From NCBI RefSeq assembly GCF_002865645.1, contig NW_020194684.1:2733030-2797029 (forward strand): 64,000 nt of DNA. The letters run 5' to 3'. The translations under genes and the position numbers were made by a program. Of the stretch, positions 23,361-35,305 are shown piece after piece; position 1 is the first letter of the stretch; each line of letters starts with the position of its first letter. The notes under the pieces are model-generated. The model had not been told where the DNA came from. It made no database searches and was given only the letters and a program-made list of their open reading frames with translations. The DNA comes from Hyaloscypha bicolor E (lineage: Eukaryota > Ascomycota > Leotiomycetes > Helotiales > Hyaloscyphaceae).

Positions 23361-25864
23361 TTAGCAAATTGACCCCTTACTGAGGGGGAACAACTGAAAC
23401 AATGAACCAAACTGCTCACAATAAACCGCTATGATGCGGCCAAACAGTGCGGGAAGAATCTTCCCCCTCACACCTAAGATGACACGGTCTTTAAATCGCC
23501 GACTTTACAGTCTCATTGACGGTATCGCCGTATTCTCCTCTCCCGTATCAAAAGTCAACATAATCGTCTGCGACCTTGCTTCCATCACACCACTCGCAAC
23601 TACTCGGTTTGCACCCTTGAGAGTCGCATGCACAGCGCACACCGTGTCGAGATCTTCTTCCACATCATAGGGGTCGAACTCGCATCGGCAGATCAGGAGA
23701 ACGTTAACAGGGACCTTCGTTGCCATGCTGGGCTTCAAAACACCGCAGAGAACGTAAGATCATGGTGATGTTGTTTTGAAATCACGGATCTCGCGACGCG
23801 CCGATGATGCAACGATCTACATCTTATTTTAACCCATGCACGTGATGGCTTTTATCATACTCCAGAAAGATGTCCAGCAGGCTAAATACCTCCCCAGCCT
23901 TTGTCACCATACGGTATGAGTACATGTGTTTAGAGACGCGAATAAGGCCGTACATGTAGCCATTAATCGAAGAGAAAACTCTTAAATCAATCACGTGGTA
24001 ATTCCTTTGCCAACTTCTTGTTCTTGATTCTCACAGGTGCCTTGGCGTCATTAAAGTGGTTTTGATTCAACTCCACATGTTCGTCGGAGTCCTTAGACTC
24101 ATTGTGGTCCACCTCAAGCTTTTCCGGCCCTACGAAGGCTTCAGTCGAGAGCTCCTCGTCGTGACCGACATAATAGCCCCGTAAACGTTCCCCGAACAGG
24201 CTTGATCGCCCTTTCTCGCAAGAGACCTCACCTCTGTCCCCAGAGTAGTCTTCAGATCTCTTTCTTAGACTTTTTACGCTCGCTCAGTTTGCACCGCGGA
24301 GAGTTATGTGAACACTGAGTGCTGTTGAAAGGGAATCATCGTCGCGAAAGTGCCTGAAAGCGCGTTGGTAGACAAGGAAGATGGCAACTGCCGGCTTTGC
24401 TATGGTTCAGATTATCAGATAGGAGAGGAGTTGTAGGTACTGTGGTGGATGTTTCTCCTTCAACTATGGTAATGCTCTGAAGATTTGACTTCGCAAACAA
24501 ATGTGAGGCGGATCCGCTTTTAATGTGAGCACGTGATCACTCACAATAATCATATCGCGAGAACTAGAGTAGAAATCGGATGATTGGAAGACTTCTCCCA
24601 ATTTATCAAATACGATTTTTTTTAAGACAGGAATGCATACCATGAGGTCTCAGGGCAGGTACATAAGGAGGTAGTCAGTGAGATCACGTGCCATTATCCC
24701 AGCTCAGCCAGGCTGCTACCTAAGCGAGAGCTTTGCAAGACACACCTTTCAAGTTTCTCCTTCAAACAATTTTGCTCGTCTCTCTTCTGGTTACAACCAG
24801 AGTCTGGAAAAGCGGAAACGACCCCTACTCCTTCAAATTCGAGAAAGTGGCCCGATGTCACCGCAAAATGGTACTCAGTTCAGATAGGGATTAATCTCAC
24901 AGAGTCATTTTCACATCTTGGGTTGCGAGAGGCGACCTGAACCACGCGAATAGTCACACGCCACCATCACGAGTCCACAACCTGCAGATCGCCCTGTGAG
25001 TCTGTGTGCTCTCCGGGCGGCACAGAATCGAGATTCTCATCCCAACAGGGAACCGGTTACCTGTTCAACTTGTCGGTTGTCAACACATCTTGCTTTCTAT
25101 TGTGCAGTCCCTGACGAGTCGCGGGGCACAATGCTGCACTGAGCGCTGAGCCTTCCATATTTTGCGATGTGTCCATGTTTTCGAAATATATATCTTATCC
25201 TGAGGAGTCACCCCACTGGGGGTCTTTATCTTCTCAGTCTCCGAATTTACAGTCTCTTATCGTGTGTTCTTTTCAAGTCTGTTGATTGATGGGGTTTCAC
25301 GAGACGCGGTCTTCCCGCCCCTCTTCTATGCGGGGTGTGTTTGTGTGACCGACGCGCCAGCCCTGCAGCAGTCGGTGAGCTAGCCACCTCACCGCCCTCA
25401 CCTTTATTCGGACAAACAACCTGACCTCTCTGCGCAAGTTCATGCAGGTTATCCCTCTTTGGGCTCTCTGCTTGGCTTCGTGTTGGCTGCCAGAGATCTC
25501 CTCGCCGTCTTCTCTGTTGATCAGGTGAAATATTCGTGTGGCTTGCGTCGTGGCTGCCAGCTGAGCCTGCCAGCAGCACACATGCACGAGATCCGAATTC
25601 TGCCATCCCGATGATACAATTATTGGCTTCATGAGACGTTTGCAGAGAAGATGGCTTGGCTTTGCATTAGTCAATGCAGAGTTGCCAATTGCCTGACTTT
25701 GAAATGTTTTCAGGTTCAAAGCTTGGCAATTCCCCAAGACTTTCTTCAGCCTCTAGGGTCAGGTATCGTCAGGTCACCTTCAACTTTACTACAAAGATCG
25801 CCAGTTTGGTTTTAATGATTCGCGAGTGTGATATTTGGATGAAATTGTGCTGAAAGTGTCAGCA
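23361..25864. other. Gene-poor region with weak minus-strand frames
   Basis: Two minus-strand frames might be real but are unrecognised. One is 23505-23738 (77 residues starting MKPSMATKVPVNVLLICRCE). The other is an acidic reading of about 90 codons at roughly 23990-24275 without its own start, ending KAPVRIKNKKLAKELPRD and stop, which could be a last exon. Between and after them (24280-25864) only overlapping incidental frames occur. Confidence 0.3.
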
Positions 25865-27223
25865 ATGGTCCCCAAGATTTTCTTGATATGGCTCGCCATA
25901 TTCGCGCAAGTATCACTACAATGGGGCCCGCATCCGCTAGAGAGTTCCCTACCAGCGACAAGTCCTTCGTATGGGCATTATTCGGAATTTAACACTCCCT
26001 GCGAGGAATCAGAAACGGCTGCAAAGTCCTCGCCGACTTCGTGGGGAACTCCCTCAACTCCAGGATGCCCTACTCTGTCAATCACGGAATACCGAACAAT
26101 ATATATCACGACTCAGATAATAGAGACTGATACTATTAACGGGCCTCCTGTGACCATCACAACCACAGAATCAGGTACATGCTTCACTGGCACTGCAGTA
26201 ATCACTTATCGCGATACTGTGCTGGTCACAAAAACTCTTCCAGGTTACACCATTACGACAACTAGTGTAAGCACGCTTACCACGTTTGCTTGCCAAGCTG
26301 GAACGACTTATGTGACGAACAATAACTATGGTACGTTGATTTTGTTTGAAGTATTCAATATCATCCATTTTCCTGTTCAACTTTTACATCATTGGAACAT
26401 GCTCATATTATCAACAGGAAACTTTACTACAACTGTAGAATATTGCCACTCAGGCTCGCACTCAGGCTCACATTCAAGGTCCCATTCATGTCCAACATTG
26501 CCATCTTCATGTCCCACGCTTCCAACGGCATGTGCAACCGTCACCAGCATATCTGATATTTTCAGCACCACGACAGTTACCCAGAGTCAGAGCGTGAGTT
26601 GCGCCACTTCGTGCGCAACAACGTGTTCACCAACAACTGTCTACACCTGCTCGACGACCGGATCATCGTTCTCAAGCACGAGTGGTAGCACCACTTGTTC
26701 ACCAACAACTGTCTACACCTGCTCGACGACCGGATCATCATTCTCAAGCATGAGTGGCAGCACCACTTGTTCACCAACAACTGTCTACTCCTGCACAATC
26801 ACAAGTAGCAGCAGCACAAACTCATGCGGAACCTGCACACTCTGCCCCACGATTTCCCTGAACACAACAACCACCTCAACCTGCACAGGATCAACCTGCT
26901 TGCAAACCGCATCATCTACCCTTCCCCCTCCAGATCCCCAATGCCACGACTGGTTTGTGCTCTTCGTCCTCTTCGTAATCCTGTTCATTATCACCTTCTT
27001 GTTCCTGTGCGGACTTGCATTTTGGCATTGGAGATTGAGACGCCATTGCCGCTGCATTGTGTGCTCGTTTATGGCGTATGACTGCACTTGTGCTGCGGGA
27101 CCAACGTTGCCATATGGCGGGGCTCCTGCTCCTGCTCCCGCTCCCGCTCCCGGTCCCGCTCCGGCCCCTGCTCCTGGGCCTGGAGGTGATGGGGACGGTG
27201 GAGGATATGGAGGGGCATCTTGA
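25865..27223 (+). CDS. Ser/Thr-rich single-pass surface protein with 72-bp tandem repeats
   Basis: From ATG 25865 a signal peptide (MVPKIFLIWLAIFAQVSL) leads into a Thr/Ser-rich ectodomain. A methionine 30 bases upstream is also in frame but would bury the signal. A likely 87-base intron, 26331-26417 (GTACGT ... CAACAG), interrupts TNNNYG and NFTTTVEYC. Because it is a multiple of three, the frame is open with or without it. Units of 24 residues (TCSPTTVYTCSTTGSSFSS plus a variable end) repeat at 26621-26692 and 26693-26764, with a partial third. Near the C-terminus a transmembrane segment (FVLFVLFVILFIITFLFLCG) precedes a Cys-rich juxtamembrane stretch and an Ala-Pro repeat tail. A role as a cell-wall or surface glycoprotein is inferred; no enzymatic domain is seen. 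Confidence 0.7.
   Translation: MVPKIFLIWLAIFAQVSLQWGPHPLESSLPATSPSYGHYSEFNTPCEESETAAKSSPTSWGTPSTPGCPTLSITEYRTIYITTQIIETDTINGPPVTITTTESGTCFTGTAVITYRDTVLVTKTLPGYTITTTSVSTLTTFACQAGTTYVTNNNYGTLILFEVFNIIHFPVQLLHHWNMLILSTGNFTTTVEYCHSGSHSGSHSRSHSCPTLPSSCPTLPTACATVTSISDIFSTTTVTQSQSVSCATSCATTCSPTTVYTCSTTGSSFSSTSGSTTCSPTTVYTCSTTGSSFSSMSGSTTCSPTTVYSCTITSSSSTNSCGTCTLCPTISLNTTTTSTCTGSTCLQTASSTLPPPDPQCHDWFVLFVLFVILFIITFLFLCGLAFWHWRLRRHCRCIVCSFMAYDCTCAAGPTLPYGGAPAPAPAPAPGPAPAPAPGPGGDGDGGGYGGAS
26621..26812 (+). repeat. Tandem 72-bp coding repeat (2.7 units)
   Basis: Two full 72-base units differ by only a few bases, and a partial third diverges after VYSCT. They keep the reading frame of the surface protein, so repeat-number changes would lengthen or shorten its ectodomain without a frameshift. 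Confidence 0.85.
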
Positions 27224-28323
27224 ACTCAATGACTTATATGTAGTTTCTTTCTCAAATCCTAGATAGCTTCGATAGCTTCGTCAAACAGTGTTGAGAAGGG
27301 TATTTCGGTAGTTAAGCTAATACCGCGGAGGAGTTTTCTTACGATATTTCACGGTTCATGATGCCACGGTCGGTCGAGTGCTATATTGTTCCTAGGCTAT
27401 GTAGTAAATAATAATGAATAATGTTGTGAAAGCCCCCGCACTAACGGTCATTCAGATATCTTGTATACGAAGGTGACGGGCGTTAAAAATCGTCCATCTG
27501 CAGAGTGCGCGCGAGAACATTAAAATCGCCTTGTGCGGAAAGTCGCACTAATCCCTAACGCAATGCCAAAAACTTTCTATAAGAGTTTCATATAATAGAA
27601 AAATAGCACGTTAATCTTTTCCGAGATTTTTATAACGATTAAATTTAGGGAGATTGCGAGACATTTATAACTACGCAGCCACTAGGCTGCCCAAATCCTC
27701 GCTTAGCGAGTTAACGGATTTTAATGCCTGCCGCCTTCGTACTTCCGAGGAAATTGAAATGCCAAACACGTGACACCAGGTCATCGAAGCACCCCGCGTG
27801 TGCTTATCGGTCGGACAGTTCACAGAAAATCTTTTATCCTACACACTATTAATCTTCCCATGGTTTCCCGTTATCTCTGGAGAATACTGTCATCAGACGA
27901 GAAGAAGTTTGAATCTCGAATCGCAGCTCTGACTTTCAGCCCTATCTCCTCGCAGGCAGAGGGGCTGACTCGCTAAATTTGCAGGCCGGCGATCGCCAAT
28001 TTCAGGGGCATTCATGCTTATCATGTACTTGGGCAAGGCCACGTTCAGTAATTTGATGGTTCAGGTACAGTGACTCCCTTTCCTTTGTCATGTTGACCTC
28101 TTGCTGAATCGAGACACTTACTTGTCTCTCAAAGATCTGATACTGTTCCTGATTTCAGTTAACTACATTTTCTTTTCCAAAGTTCTCGAGATGGTAATAT
28201 TCCAAGGCCCAGCTTTGGGGGGGGGCAATAGTTGTCTTTGCCTGGCAACGTCCTATTGGTGAAATAGGCACTGATCTTGGAAAATGAGCAACTATTATTG
28301 CGTCCTAAGATGCTTTGCTATAG
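27224..28323. other. Intergenic, possible old repeat
   Basis: No gene recognised. Two small perfect stems (GCAGCC-ACTA-GGCTGC near 27676 and CTCGCTTAGCGAG near 27698) sit in a slightly AT-rich patch at 27540-27720 that may be a transposon relic. No flanking duplication was found. Confidence 0.3.
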
Positions 28324-28560
28324 TTATCGTGTCAGCATTGTCACGGAAGATAGCTTTAAAAACATAGAGACTGGGAGCTCAAGCTTTCCTCGGTTACTTC
28401 CTGGTCCTCCAGGATTGAACAGAATCATTCCCTTGTAAGGAGTACTTGTGGCAGGACACCTAACAAGTAGGATAGACGAATGGCTGCCATTTGGGTTCAA
28501 GTAGTCTAGCGGGACCTGATAGATGTCAGCAAATGCTGCGAGAACAGAATTCATGCCTAA
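28324..28560 (-). pseudogene. N-terminal fragment of a TAP-type alpha/beta hydrolase
   Basis: The minus-strand reading FADIYQVPLDYLNPNGSHSS continues to ILLVRCPATSTPYKG and MILFNPGGPGS. This matches the start of fungal tripeptidyl-aminopeptidase-like serine hydrolases, whose oxyanion region is NPGGPGGSG. Nothing resembling the nucleophile region (GxDxRGxGxS) follows in the next 300 bases, and no signal peptide precedes it. It looks like a stranded fragment rather than a gene. Confidence 0.55.
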
Positions 28561-29746
28561 GCAAAACCTTTCATCAAGCCTCGAACAAAAGTAGCACTTA
28601 AAACAGGGTGACTAGGTGAGATTGATTGTTTGAGATAGGCTTAAAGCTAAGAGTCTTTCTAAATCAGTTTCTCTAGTCAATTGAATATCGAAATTTGAAG
28701 ACTAGTGTATTGCAAGTGGGGAACAGATTATAACTCATGGTGTGGACATATTGCTACCCACACAAACTCCTAACACTCGAACACTCGGGATATGCACTAT
28801 TTTATTCACCATTCCCGACACAACTTCTCAGATATGTGTATTCCCATTCGCAGCTGGTAAAACGCCAAATTGCCATAGCCCCAATACAACAAACGGCAAT
28901 TCGGTTGAATTACAAAGAAAAAAGCTCCCATTGGTTCATCAGAAACGCTGAACGCTGATTTGGACATAGAATCATTCTCCCTGTCCGCCTACGGCGCACG
29001 ATTGTATTACCAATAGTCTTGTCAAGAGGTTCTAAGCCTTCTGCTAAATAATTGTGACTGAGCCTCGCTTCCCCGCCCCTTTTGCATAGCCGAGAAGTGG
29101 ACATTACCCCTTGCTGTCTATTCCACTTTGAGCCATAATGCAAAATAAATTATTGGGGAGCAGATTTTCTTAGGCGCACAAATTTTGCCCCTTCGGTCCT
29201 CTTGGAGGAGGCAGCTGACTTCTTGAGGAGATCCTGCCCAGGTATATATCAAGAATCACGCGATTGTGCTACTGAAGTCGTGGCCTGCATGCACAAGTCG
29301 AAAGACTCGAGAAAGGACAGCACACGAATTCGGAACTGCAAAAACTCTGGAGTAGTTCTTGATGGGTGAGAATGCTTCAACACCCAAAAATGGAACATCA
29401 AAGGTTGTCAAGTTGAACGGTCTCGGGCTGCCTGCCATATCGGTTAATTTCGAAATGCTCCTGGAACACTTCAAAAGCCTTTGGCTACCACAGGCCCTAT
29501 GCGTTTAAACCGCTTAATGGACATGGCTGAAAACAAAGATAGTAATTTTAGAGGGGAGCAAGAGATAACAGACTATTGAGGAAGTGTTGGAAATTTGAAG
29601 TGTTCCCAGTGAAGGGTGGCAAGCAACTTTGTGCCCCAGCGGCATATTAACAAGTACATGGTGTCATGTTAACCACAGTATTACAAAGAATTCCCCACTA
29701 AATTTCCCGTCCTCCTCCGGCTGCTGGTATGGCTCTATTTTGCTCC
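28561..29746. other. Intergenic, nothing recognised
   Basis: Short frames such as 29256-29474 minus (GSPRPFNLTTFDVPFLGVEA) have protein-like composition but no recognised family or start context. The rest appears empty. Confidence 0.3.
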
Positions 29747-31428
29747 TTAGACTTCCGTCTCTGCATGTGCAACATGGCTAAATTTCTCGCTCATTACCGC
29801 CGCGGCTCCATCCGGATCCTCCAGCGCGTGTGGTACCAGCTGATCTCCGAACAACTCATCAATCTGCTCTAGCGTCTTCCCCTTCGTCTCAGGATACAAG
29901 AAAATATAGCAAACAGTAGCTACAATATTGAAAGCAAAGAAGAAATAGAAGAATTTGAAACCGATATTTGCCAAAGCAATCGGAGCCGTCTGTGCGAAGA
30001 GAAGGTTCAAGCACCAATTTGTTAGTGTTGAGATCGAATTTCCTCTAGCGCGGATTTCCATAGGAAATACTTCTGCAGGGTAGACCCATGTAATGATTCC
30101 GGTGAAGGTGAAGAAGAAGGAGAACACGAGGTTCATGGCTACCATCGCACGCAGGGCGTTGCCGTCCGAAGTCTGCTCTCCAGATTTGACGACGTAGTAT
30201 TGAGAAAGAACAGCATTAACCACGAGCGCAAGGGCCATGCCGACTGCCGAGAAGATGAGAGGTTTGACACGTCCGACCTTGTCAAGTAAATAGAGACCGG
30301 CGGTGCAGTAACAAATCGAGAGGGCTCCAGAGATACCAACGATCATGAGAGATGTGCCAGTGCCGATGCCAAGGAGCTTATAAATGATGTTTCCATAATA
30401 GTTGATGACCTATAGTATTTTAGCCCAACATGTATTAGAGCAAGGGGTCGGGTGCACTTACATTGATGCCAGACAATTGACCAAAGGCTTGTAGCCCACA
30501 TCCCAATAACAATCGCTTTCGCCAGCTAGGCTTCGAGAATAACGCTGCCCAACTGTCGACCTGAAGAGTCTTCTCAGCCACGATGGTGTCTCGAATCTCG
30601 CGAAATTCCAGGTCGAGGAACTCAGCATTCGATCCATTGCCATGGAGTTTGGTCAACACTACACGAGCCTCCTCATGTCGGTCTTGTTCAATGAGCCAGC
30701 GAGGGCTTTCCTGGAGGAACCAAATACCGGCGGCGATGACGAGTCCAGGAACGACTTGAAAAGCAAGGGGGAAGCGCCCTGAGCCTCAGATCAGCTACTT
30801 TCTCAGACCGATTATGCGGGCTACGCTTACATTGGAAGTCACTGTTCACCTTAAAGCACCCGTAGCCGAGCCATTGTGCAACAAGGAAGCCCCATGACAG
30901 CATCCACTGAAGCAGACCACTGAGCTTTCCACGGTCTTGAGAAGTGGCGATTTCGGACTGAGCCTCGAGTCAGCGAACTCCGAAGGTAACTCGGAGGAGG
31001 GGCTTACACAATACATTGGAACAACAGCAGAGAGCAAGCCGACAGAAATGCCAGCAATAAATCGGCCAGCGATCATCATTGGTATGTTCCTCGCACCACC
31101 TTGAAGAGCACAGCCGAAGACGGATATGCAAGCGCCGATGAAGACGGTCATCCTTCGACCCAACTTGTCGGGTAGCCACGCAACCGAGAGAGCTCCTGGA
31201 ATAGCGCCCCCCGTGAAGGAAGAGACTATCCCACCCGTTTGGGATGAGCTTGGCGTGCCCATGTAAGCCTCGAAATATGGCTGGACGATCGTGGAGGAAA
31301 TGATACCGCTGTCATAGCCGAAGAGAAAACCTCGACATCCAGTCAGTAAAAAGTTTCATCGTGGGTCAGAACACCTTACCTCCAATGGCCAAGAAGACGG
31401 CCGTGGCACCAGTATATCCCCTACCCAT
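29747..31428 (-). CDS. MFS sugar transporter (sugar porter family)
   Basis: Five exons (31428-31380, 31330-31008, 30957-30831, 30778-30462, 30409-29747) join in frame to a complete 12-helix major facilitator. Family motifs in order are GFLFGYDSGIISSTIVQPYF, LPDKLGRRMTVFIG, ARNIPMMIAGRFIAGISVGL, QESPRWLIEQDRHEEARVVL, GLQAFGQLSGINVV, LLDKVGRVKPLIFS, PAEVFPMEIRARGNS and PETKGKTLEQIDELFGD. It would import a mono- or oligosaccharide across the plasma membrane by proton symport; the substrate cannot be read from sequence. The start MGRGYTGATAVFLAIGG fits the family. It is transcribed away from the GH78-like rhamnosidase, with about 890 bases between the start codons, so rhamnose or a rhamnoside is a reasonable guess. 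Confidence 0.93.
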
Positions 31429-32319
31429 TATGATGATTGCCTTTTCCGATGATTTTGTTGTTGGCTGGATCGTTGATGACTTGTACACCGTTGTCGAGAG
31501 CAATTGCTGGTATATAGGCTGTGGAGAGAAGACTCCTAAGACAGAATTCTAGACTATCTATACACTTTTATGGTCAGTTTTCTCGGACTGGATTCTCACG
31601 AGCTCGGTGTTCCCCGTCCACTGCTTCTCCAAGCAGTCCACCCCCACTCTCTTTCGAGTCGGGGCTTGACCCACCAGAGCCCTGAGATCCTTCTTAGCTT
31701 TGCCACTTGAAGAATGGGTGATGGGGTTGACCAGAGCGGGGAAAGTCATGAGCGGGGCGGAATATTGGATTGGTAGCGCCTCCGGGGAGGAATCTGCAGG
31801 ACACCTCGGGTAATCGTGTTTGCGCAGTGGGTTGGCGGGCCTTCACTCGGTCGCCTCTGCCCCGAACCAGCGATGGCATATGACATCGGCACAACGCGAA
31901 AATCTTTGGCGTGTCTTGTGGGGGATAAAGATTCAAAAGATGCCAGGCTCGGGTTATCCAAACAACGCCTTTGACCGCCTCCGTATCTTCTCTCCCTCGA
32001 TTGTTGATGACTCGAGCACAACATTGCGCTAACTTAATTCTTCAAGCCATCGCTGGAACAACGGCCGAGCGGGTTCCTCGGCACACACACCAACTTCGTG
32101 TGTTCCCATTTCCGCGAAAGTTGCCCCTTTATGACCTATCATACATGTTGGCCAGGCCTTGGTGGGAACAAAGTAAAATTTCACAGAATATTCCATAGAT
32201 ACTGAGAATTGACCTCTCCCAGGATCCATAAAGCTCCAAAGACAACCAGTCCAAACTCAGCACAGCTCATCAACTCTCCACATTGACCTTGTCGACTCTC
32301 TTTAAGCCAAATCAGAATC
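31429..32319. promoter_or_regulatory. Shared divergent promoter region, transporter / rhamnosidase
   Basis: About 890 bases lie between the two divergent start codons. No convincing gene occurs inside; frames here overlap on both strands. Common regulators could act on both genes from this region. No specific operator is claimed. Confidence 0.5.
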
Positions 32320-33939
32320 ATGGCAGAAACGGAAGTAGTGGGTGTCCCGGCAAACCAGAAAGTTGAAAGGGTGCTCAAGACAGTTCGCAATGAGACGTTT
32401 GCCCAGAAAGCCGAAGCTTTGAAGCCCAAACTCCACGAATGGGTCGATCATCCCTTGTCCGTCGTCGAATTCCAGCCAGATCCAGAAGCTTTCTTCAAGT
32501 GCACGCCAGTACGGACACATACGATTGAAGAATTGTCAACCTTGTCTTATGGGAAAGGCGACGAAGTAATCCTCGACTTCGGATCTCATCGCGTTGGATA
32601 TCTCTCCTTCCACGTCGGTGTCGAAGGCGTGAATGTTGATGCTCCAGCCAGACTACGGCTCACTTTCGGGGAGATCCCTTACGATGTCACCGAGAACCTG
32701 CATCCATGTGAAACTTGGATCAGTACCAGCTGGCTTCCGGACGAGGTCATCAACGTGGACTGGCTTCCCACGGATGTTGATATGCCGCGACGATATTCCT
32801 TCCGCTATCTCAAAATCGAAGTCATCGACACTTCACCGAAGTACAAGGTCCGATTTCTGGACATCAAAGTTCGAGCCGTGAGCGCTATCTCTCCACTGGT
32901 GGCAGCAGGAGTACCAAAACTCGAGGGCAATGATGACGAGCTGATCGGTATTGACCGAATCAGTCAAGTCACCTTGAGAGACTGCATGCAAACAGTTTTT
33001 GAGGACGGACCTCGACGCGATCGAAGAGTATGGCTTGGCGACCTTCGGCTTCAGGCTTTGGCAAACTATTGCACCTTCAAAGACTACGATCTTGTGAAAC
33101 GCTGCCTGTATCTCTTTGCTGCTCTGCCACGAGAAGACGGAAGCCTTCCGGCCTGTCTGTTCGAGAAACCAAAGCTCTCGCCAGCCTCAGACTACATTGT
33201 CGACTACGATTCATTGTTTGGACCGATTGTGTATGATTATGCCGTTGCTTCAGGAGATCTCGAAACGGCCGTTGAACTGTGGCCCACCATACTCGGCAGC
33301 ATGAAGATAGCATTGGCACATCTCGATGAGAATGGGAGGTTCACCTCCGATGCCGCTGCGGGGTGGAAGTTCCTGGACTGGTCAGATGGCCTCGAGACTG
33401 ATGCTGGGATGCATGGACTGGTACTGTTCTGCTGCAAAGAGATCAATAGGCTTGCGACACTGATCGGGAAACCTGTGCCATTCGCAGAAGTTGTGTCAAA
33501 AATGATTGTTGGAGCATCATCGTTTTATGACGACTCTCTCGGAGTCTTCGTGAGCGGTCCGGCTCGTCAAGTTTCCTGGTCCAGCCAAGCATGGCTTGGA
33601 CTGGCCGGCGCGATGGACCCTCAAATATGTTTGAAAGCTATCACTACCGCCATGGCAGATCCTAAAGCAGTGAAGCCACTCACTCCTTATGCATACCACC
33701 ATGTTGCAGAAAGTCTCGCTCGGAACGGAGGGGATGAACAATGTTTGAGGCTGATGAGGGAATATTGGGGTGGGATGGTAAGAGCTGGTGCAGACACTTT
33801 TTGGGAATGCTTTGACGCCGAGGACTCGAGGAGAAGTCCGTATGGTGATTGCCACAACAACAGCTACTGTCACGCGTGGAGTTGCACGCCCAGCTATCTG
33901 TTGAGGGTAGTATTGAAGGATTTTCTTGCCGGAACTTAA
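32320..33939 (+). CDS. Cytosolic GH78-like alpha-L-rhamnosidase (six-hairpin glycosidase)
   Basis: Intronless gene of 539 residues. There is no signal peptide (MAETEVVGVPANQ), so it should act inside the cell. An N-terminal beta-sandwich (about residues 60-200, with ILDFGSHRVGYLSFHVGVEG) is followed by the alpha/alpha six-hairpin barrel. The GH78 hallmark DGPRRDRRVWLGDLRLQAL starts near residue 229. Later, TFWECFDAEDSRRSPYGDC and NNSYCHAWSCTPSYLL match the C-terminal active-site side, where the Glu and the HAW motif are conserved. It probably releases L-rhamnose from small rhamnosides imported by the divergent transporter. It belongs to a shorter subfamily than the decayed secreted copy at 1-1094 and is not simply its intact version. 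Confidence 0.88.
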   Translation: MAETEVVGVPANQKVERVLKTVRNETFAQKAEALKPKLHEWVDHPLSVVEFQPDPEAFFKCTPVRTHTIEELSTLSYGKGDEVILDFGSHRVGYLSFHVGVEGVNVDAPARLRLTFGEIPYDVTENLHPCETWISTSWLPDEVINVDWLPTDVDMPRRYSFRYLKIEVIDTSPKYKVRFLDIKVRAVSAISPLVAAGVPKLEGNDDELIGIDRISQVTLRDCMQTVFEDGPRRDRRVWLGDLRLQALANYCTFKDYDLVKRCLYLFAALPREDGSLPACLFEKPKLSPASDYIVDYDSLFGPIVYDYAVASGDLETAVELWPTILGSMKIALAHLDENGRFTSDAAAGWKFLDWSDGLETDAGMHGLVLFCCKEINRLATLIGKPVPFAEVVSKMIVGASSFYDDSLGVFVSGPARQVSWSSQAWLGLAGAMDPQICLKAITTAMADPKAVKPLTPYAYHHVAESLARNGGDEQCLRLMREYWGGMVRAGADTFWECFDAEDSRRSPYGDCHNNSYCHAWSCTPSYLLRVVLKDFLAGT

Positions 33940-34667
33940 ACATACCTCTCACGCCGGGGCCCGGGGGGCACACCTGTAAGCCGTGAGATGAGCACCGAAA
34001 GTATGATCAAGGCAGATTTGAAAGCGTCCAACTATTCATCTGACTCTCCATCACATGGAGGGAAGAGTTTCAGCCATTTCTCGAGAAATCCCAAGATTTG
34101 TGGTACATGCTCTGAAAACGGGGTCAAGAAAATCAATCTTGAAGGATTTGCTCTTCACTTGAAGAAAATTGTAATTGATCTTGTCACCGGAGGTTGCGAA
34201 GATAGATTAGAAATCACGTTCGCAAAAGATAGGACATTTGTGATCTCATTAGGATTATCGCATGCACAGTTATGACAGTGTAATATATCCTCCACGTGAT
34301 TTTGGGGATCCTTGGTCAGACAAAGACTCTCTTCACCTCAACTTTCTGGCCTGGAAGGAACATGAAGTCAGTATTCTTCTGTCAGTCTACCATTCGAGAG
34401 CATGGGAGATTGCTCCGTCTCGAGTTGCGCATTGAATCTCGAGTTGAAGCCAAGCAAAATGAATCAAATTGAACTTGGACTCTGGGAAAACAGGTATTGC
34501 AGTTTGATCTTACATGAGGGGTTCTCTGGCGATTGGGTTCCAATTACCCACGCTAAAGTCGTATAAAGATATGTATCCTGGGTCGTGCAAGCGTACCACC
34601 TTTGCAGTGGCTTAGAACCGAACCTAGAAAGTTGTTAAGCAAATGTCTTTCACTTGGCGGTTGTTCC
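33940..34667. other. Intergenic between rhamnosidase and small secreted protein
   Basis: The frame at 33988-34275 plus (95 residues) begins soon after the rhamnosidase stop and has no recognised features. The rest is empty. It holds the 3' ends of two convergent genes. Confidence 0.35.
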
Positions 34668-35305
34668 TCACTTTGGTGGCACTACGGTGTCATCGTAATA
34701 TTGTGGGATGAAAAGCATGTTGTCATTGTCGAACCCAATCGAGGTAAATTGAGACCCAGGCGTGAAGAGCGGGACCGCGACATTGCTAGTGAGACTGGTG
34801 CTGATGCTCATAGGCGACGAGAGGTTGAAATTGCCACCGCGGAGCTCCCAAGTCTGTGGCGAAGTCAGCTCGGGAATCTTCAGGATCGAGAGAAAATCGG
34901 AATAAATATAGGGCGGTTTGTAGAACAATCAGAAGAATGGATGTTCCACATCTTGTGGGTCGTTCGGTGGGAGAGGAAATCCTCTCCAATGTACCAAAAC
35001 TCGAGGAAGATTGAGTGGAGAGGGGCACGTACCAGCAGACCAGTGATCCCGAAAACAGGATCGGGCGTTTGCTTCGATGTGTAGTTGAAGGTGAACTGAT
35101 TGTACGAAGCGGATGCATTTCCGCCAATGCTGGGACAGAGGCCCTCGATTGCAGCACCTTCATGACACGCGCCCAGCAGAGCGCCATTCAGGGTCGCATT
35201 AGAAGAACAGAGGATGAGGTTGAAGGGAGCTGATTGGTTCGTGTATTGCGCAACGACTTGAGAAGCCCCGAGGACAAGGACGAGTGATAGGATGGATGCT
35301 TGCAT
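34668..35305 (-). CDS. Small secreted protein, 160 residues, function unknown
   Basis: Two exons, 35305-35033 and 34877-34668, separated by a 155-base intron (GTACGT ... CTGAAG), join in phase to 160 residues. A clear signal peptide (MQASILSLVLVLGASQVVA) precedes YTNQSAPFNLILCSSNATLN and ACHEGAAIEGLC. The second exon gives LRGGNFNLSSPMSIS and NVAVPLFTPGSQFTSIGF and ends in DDTVVPPK. This SAPFNL...SSN...LNG pattern is typical of a family of uncharacterised ascomycete secreted proteins. Four or more N-glycosylation sites are visible. A TATA box lies about 170 bases upstream. A role outside the cell, perhaps in host or substrate interaction, is only inferred. Confidence 0.8.
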
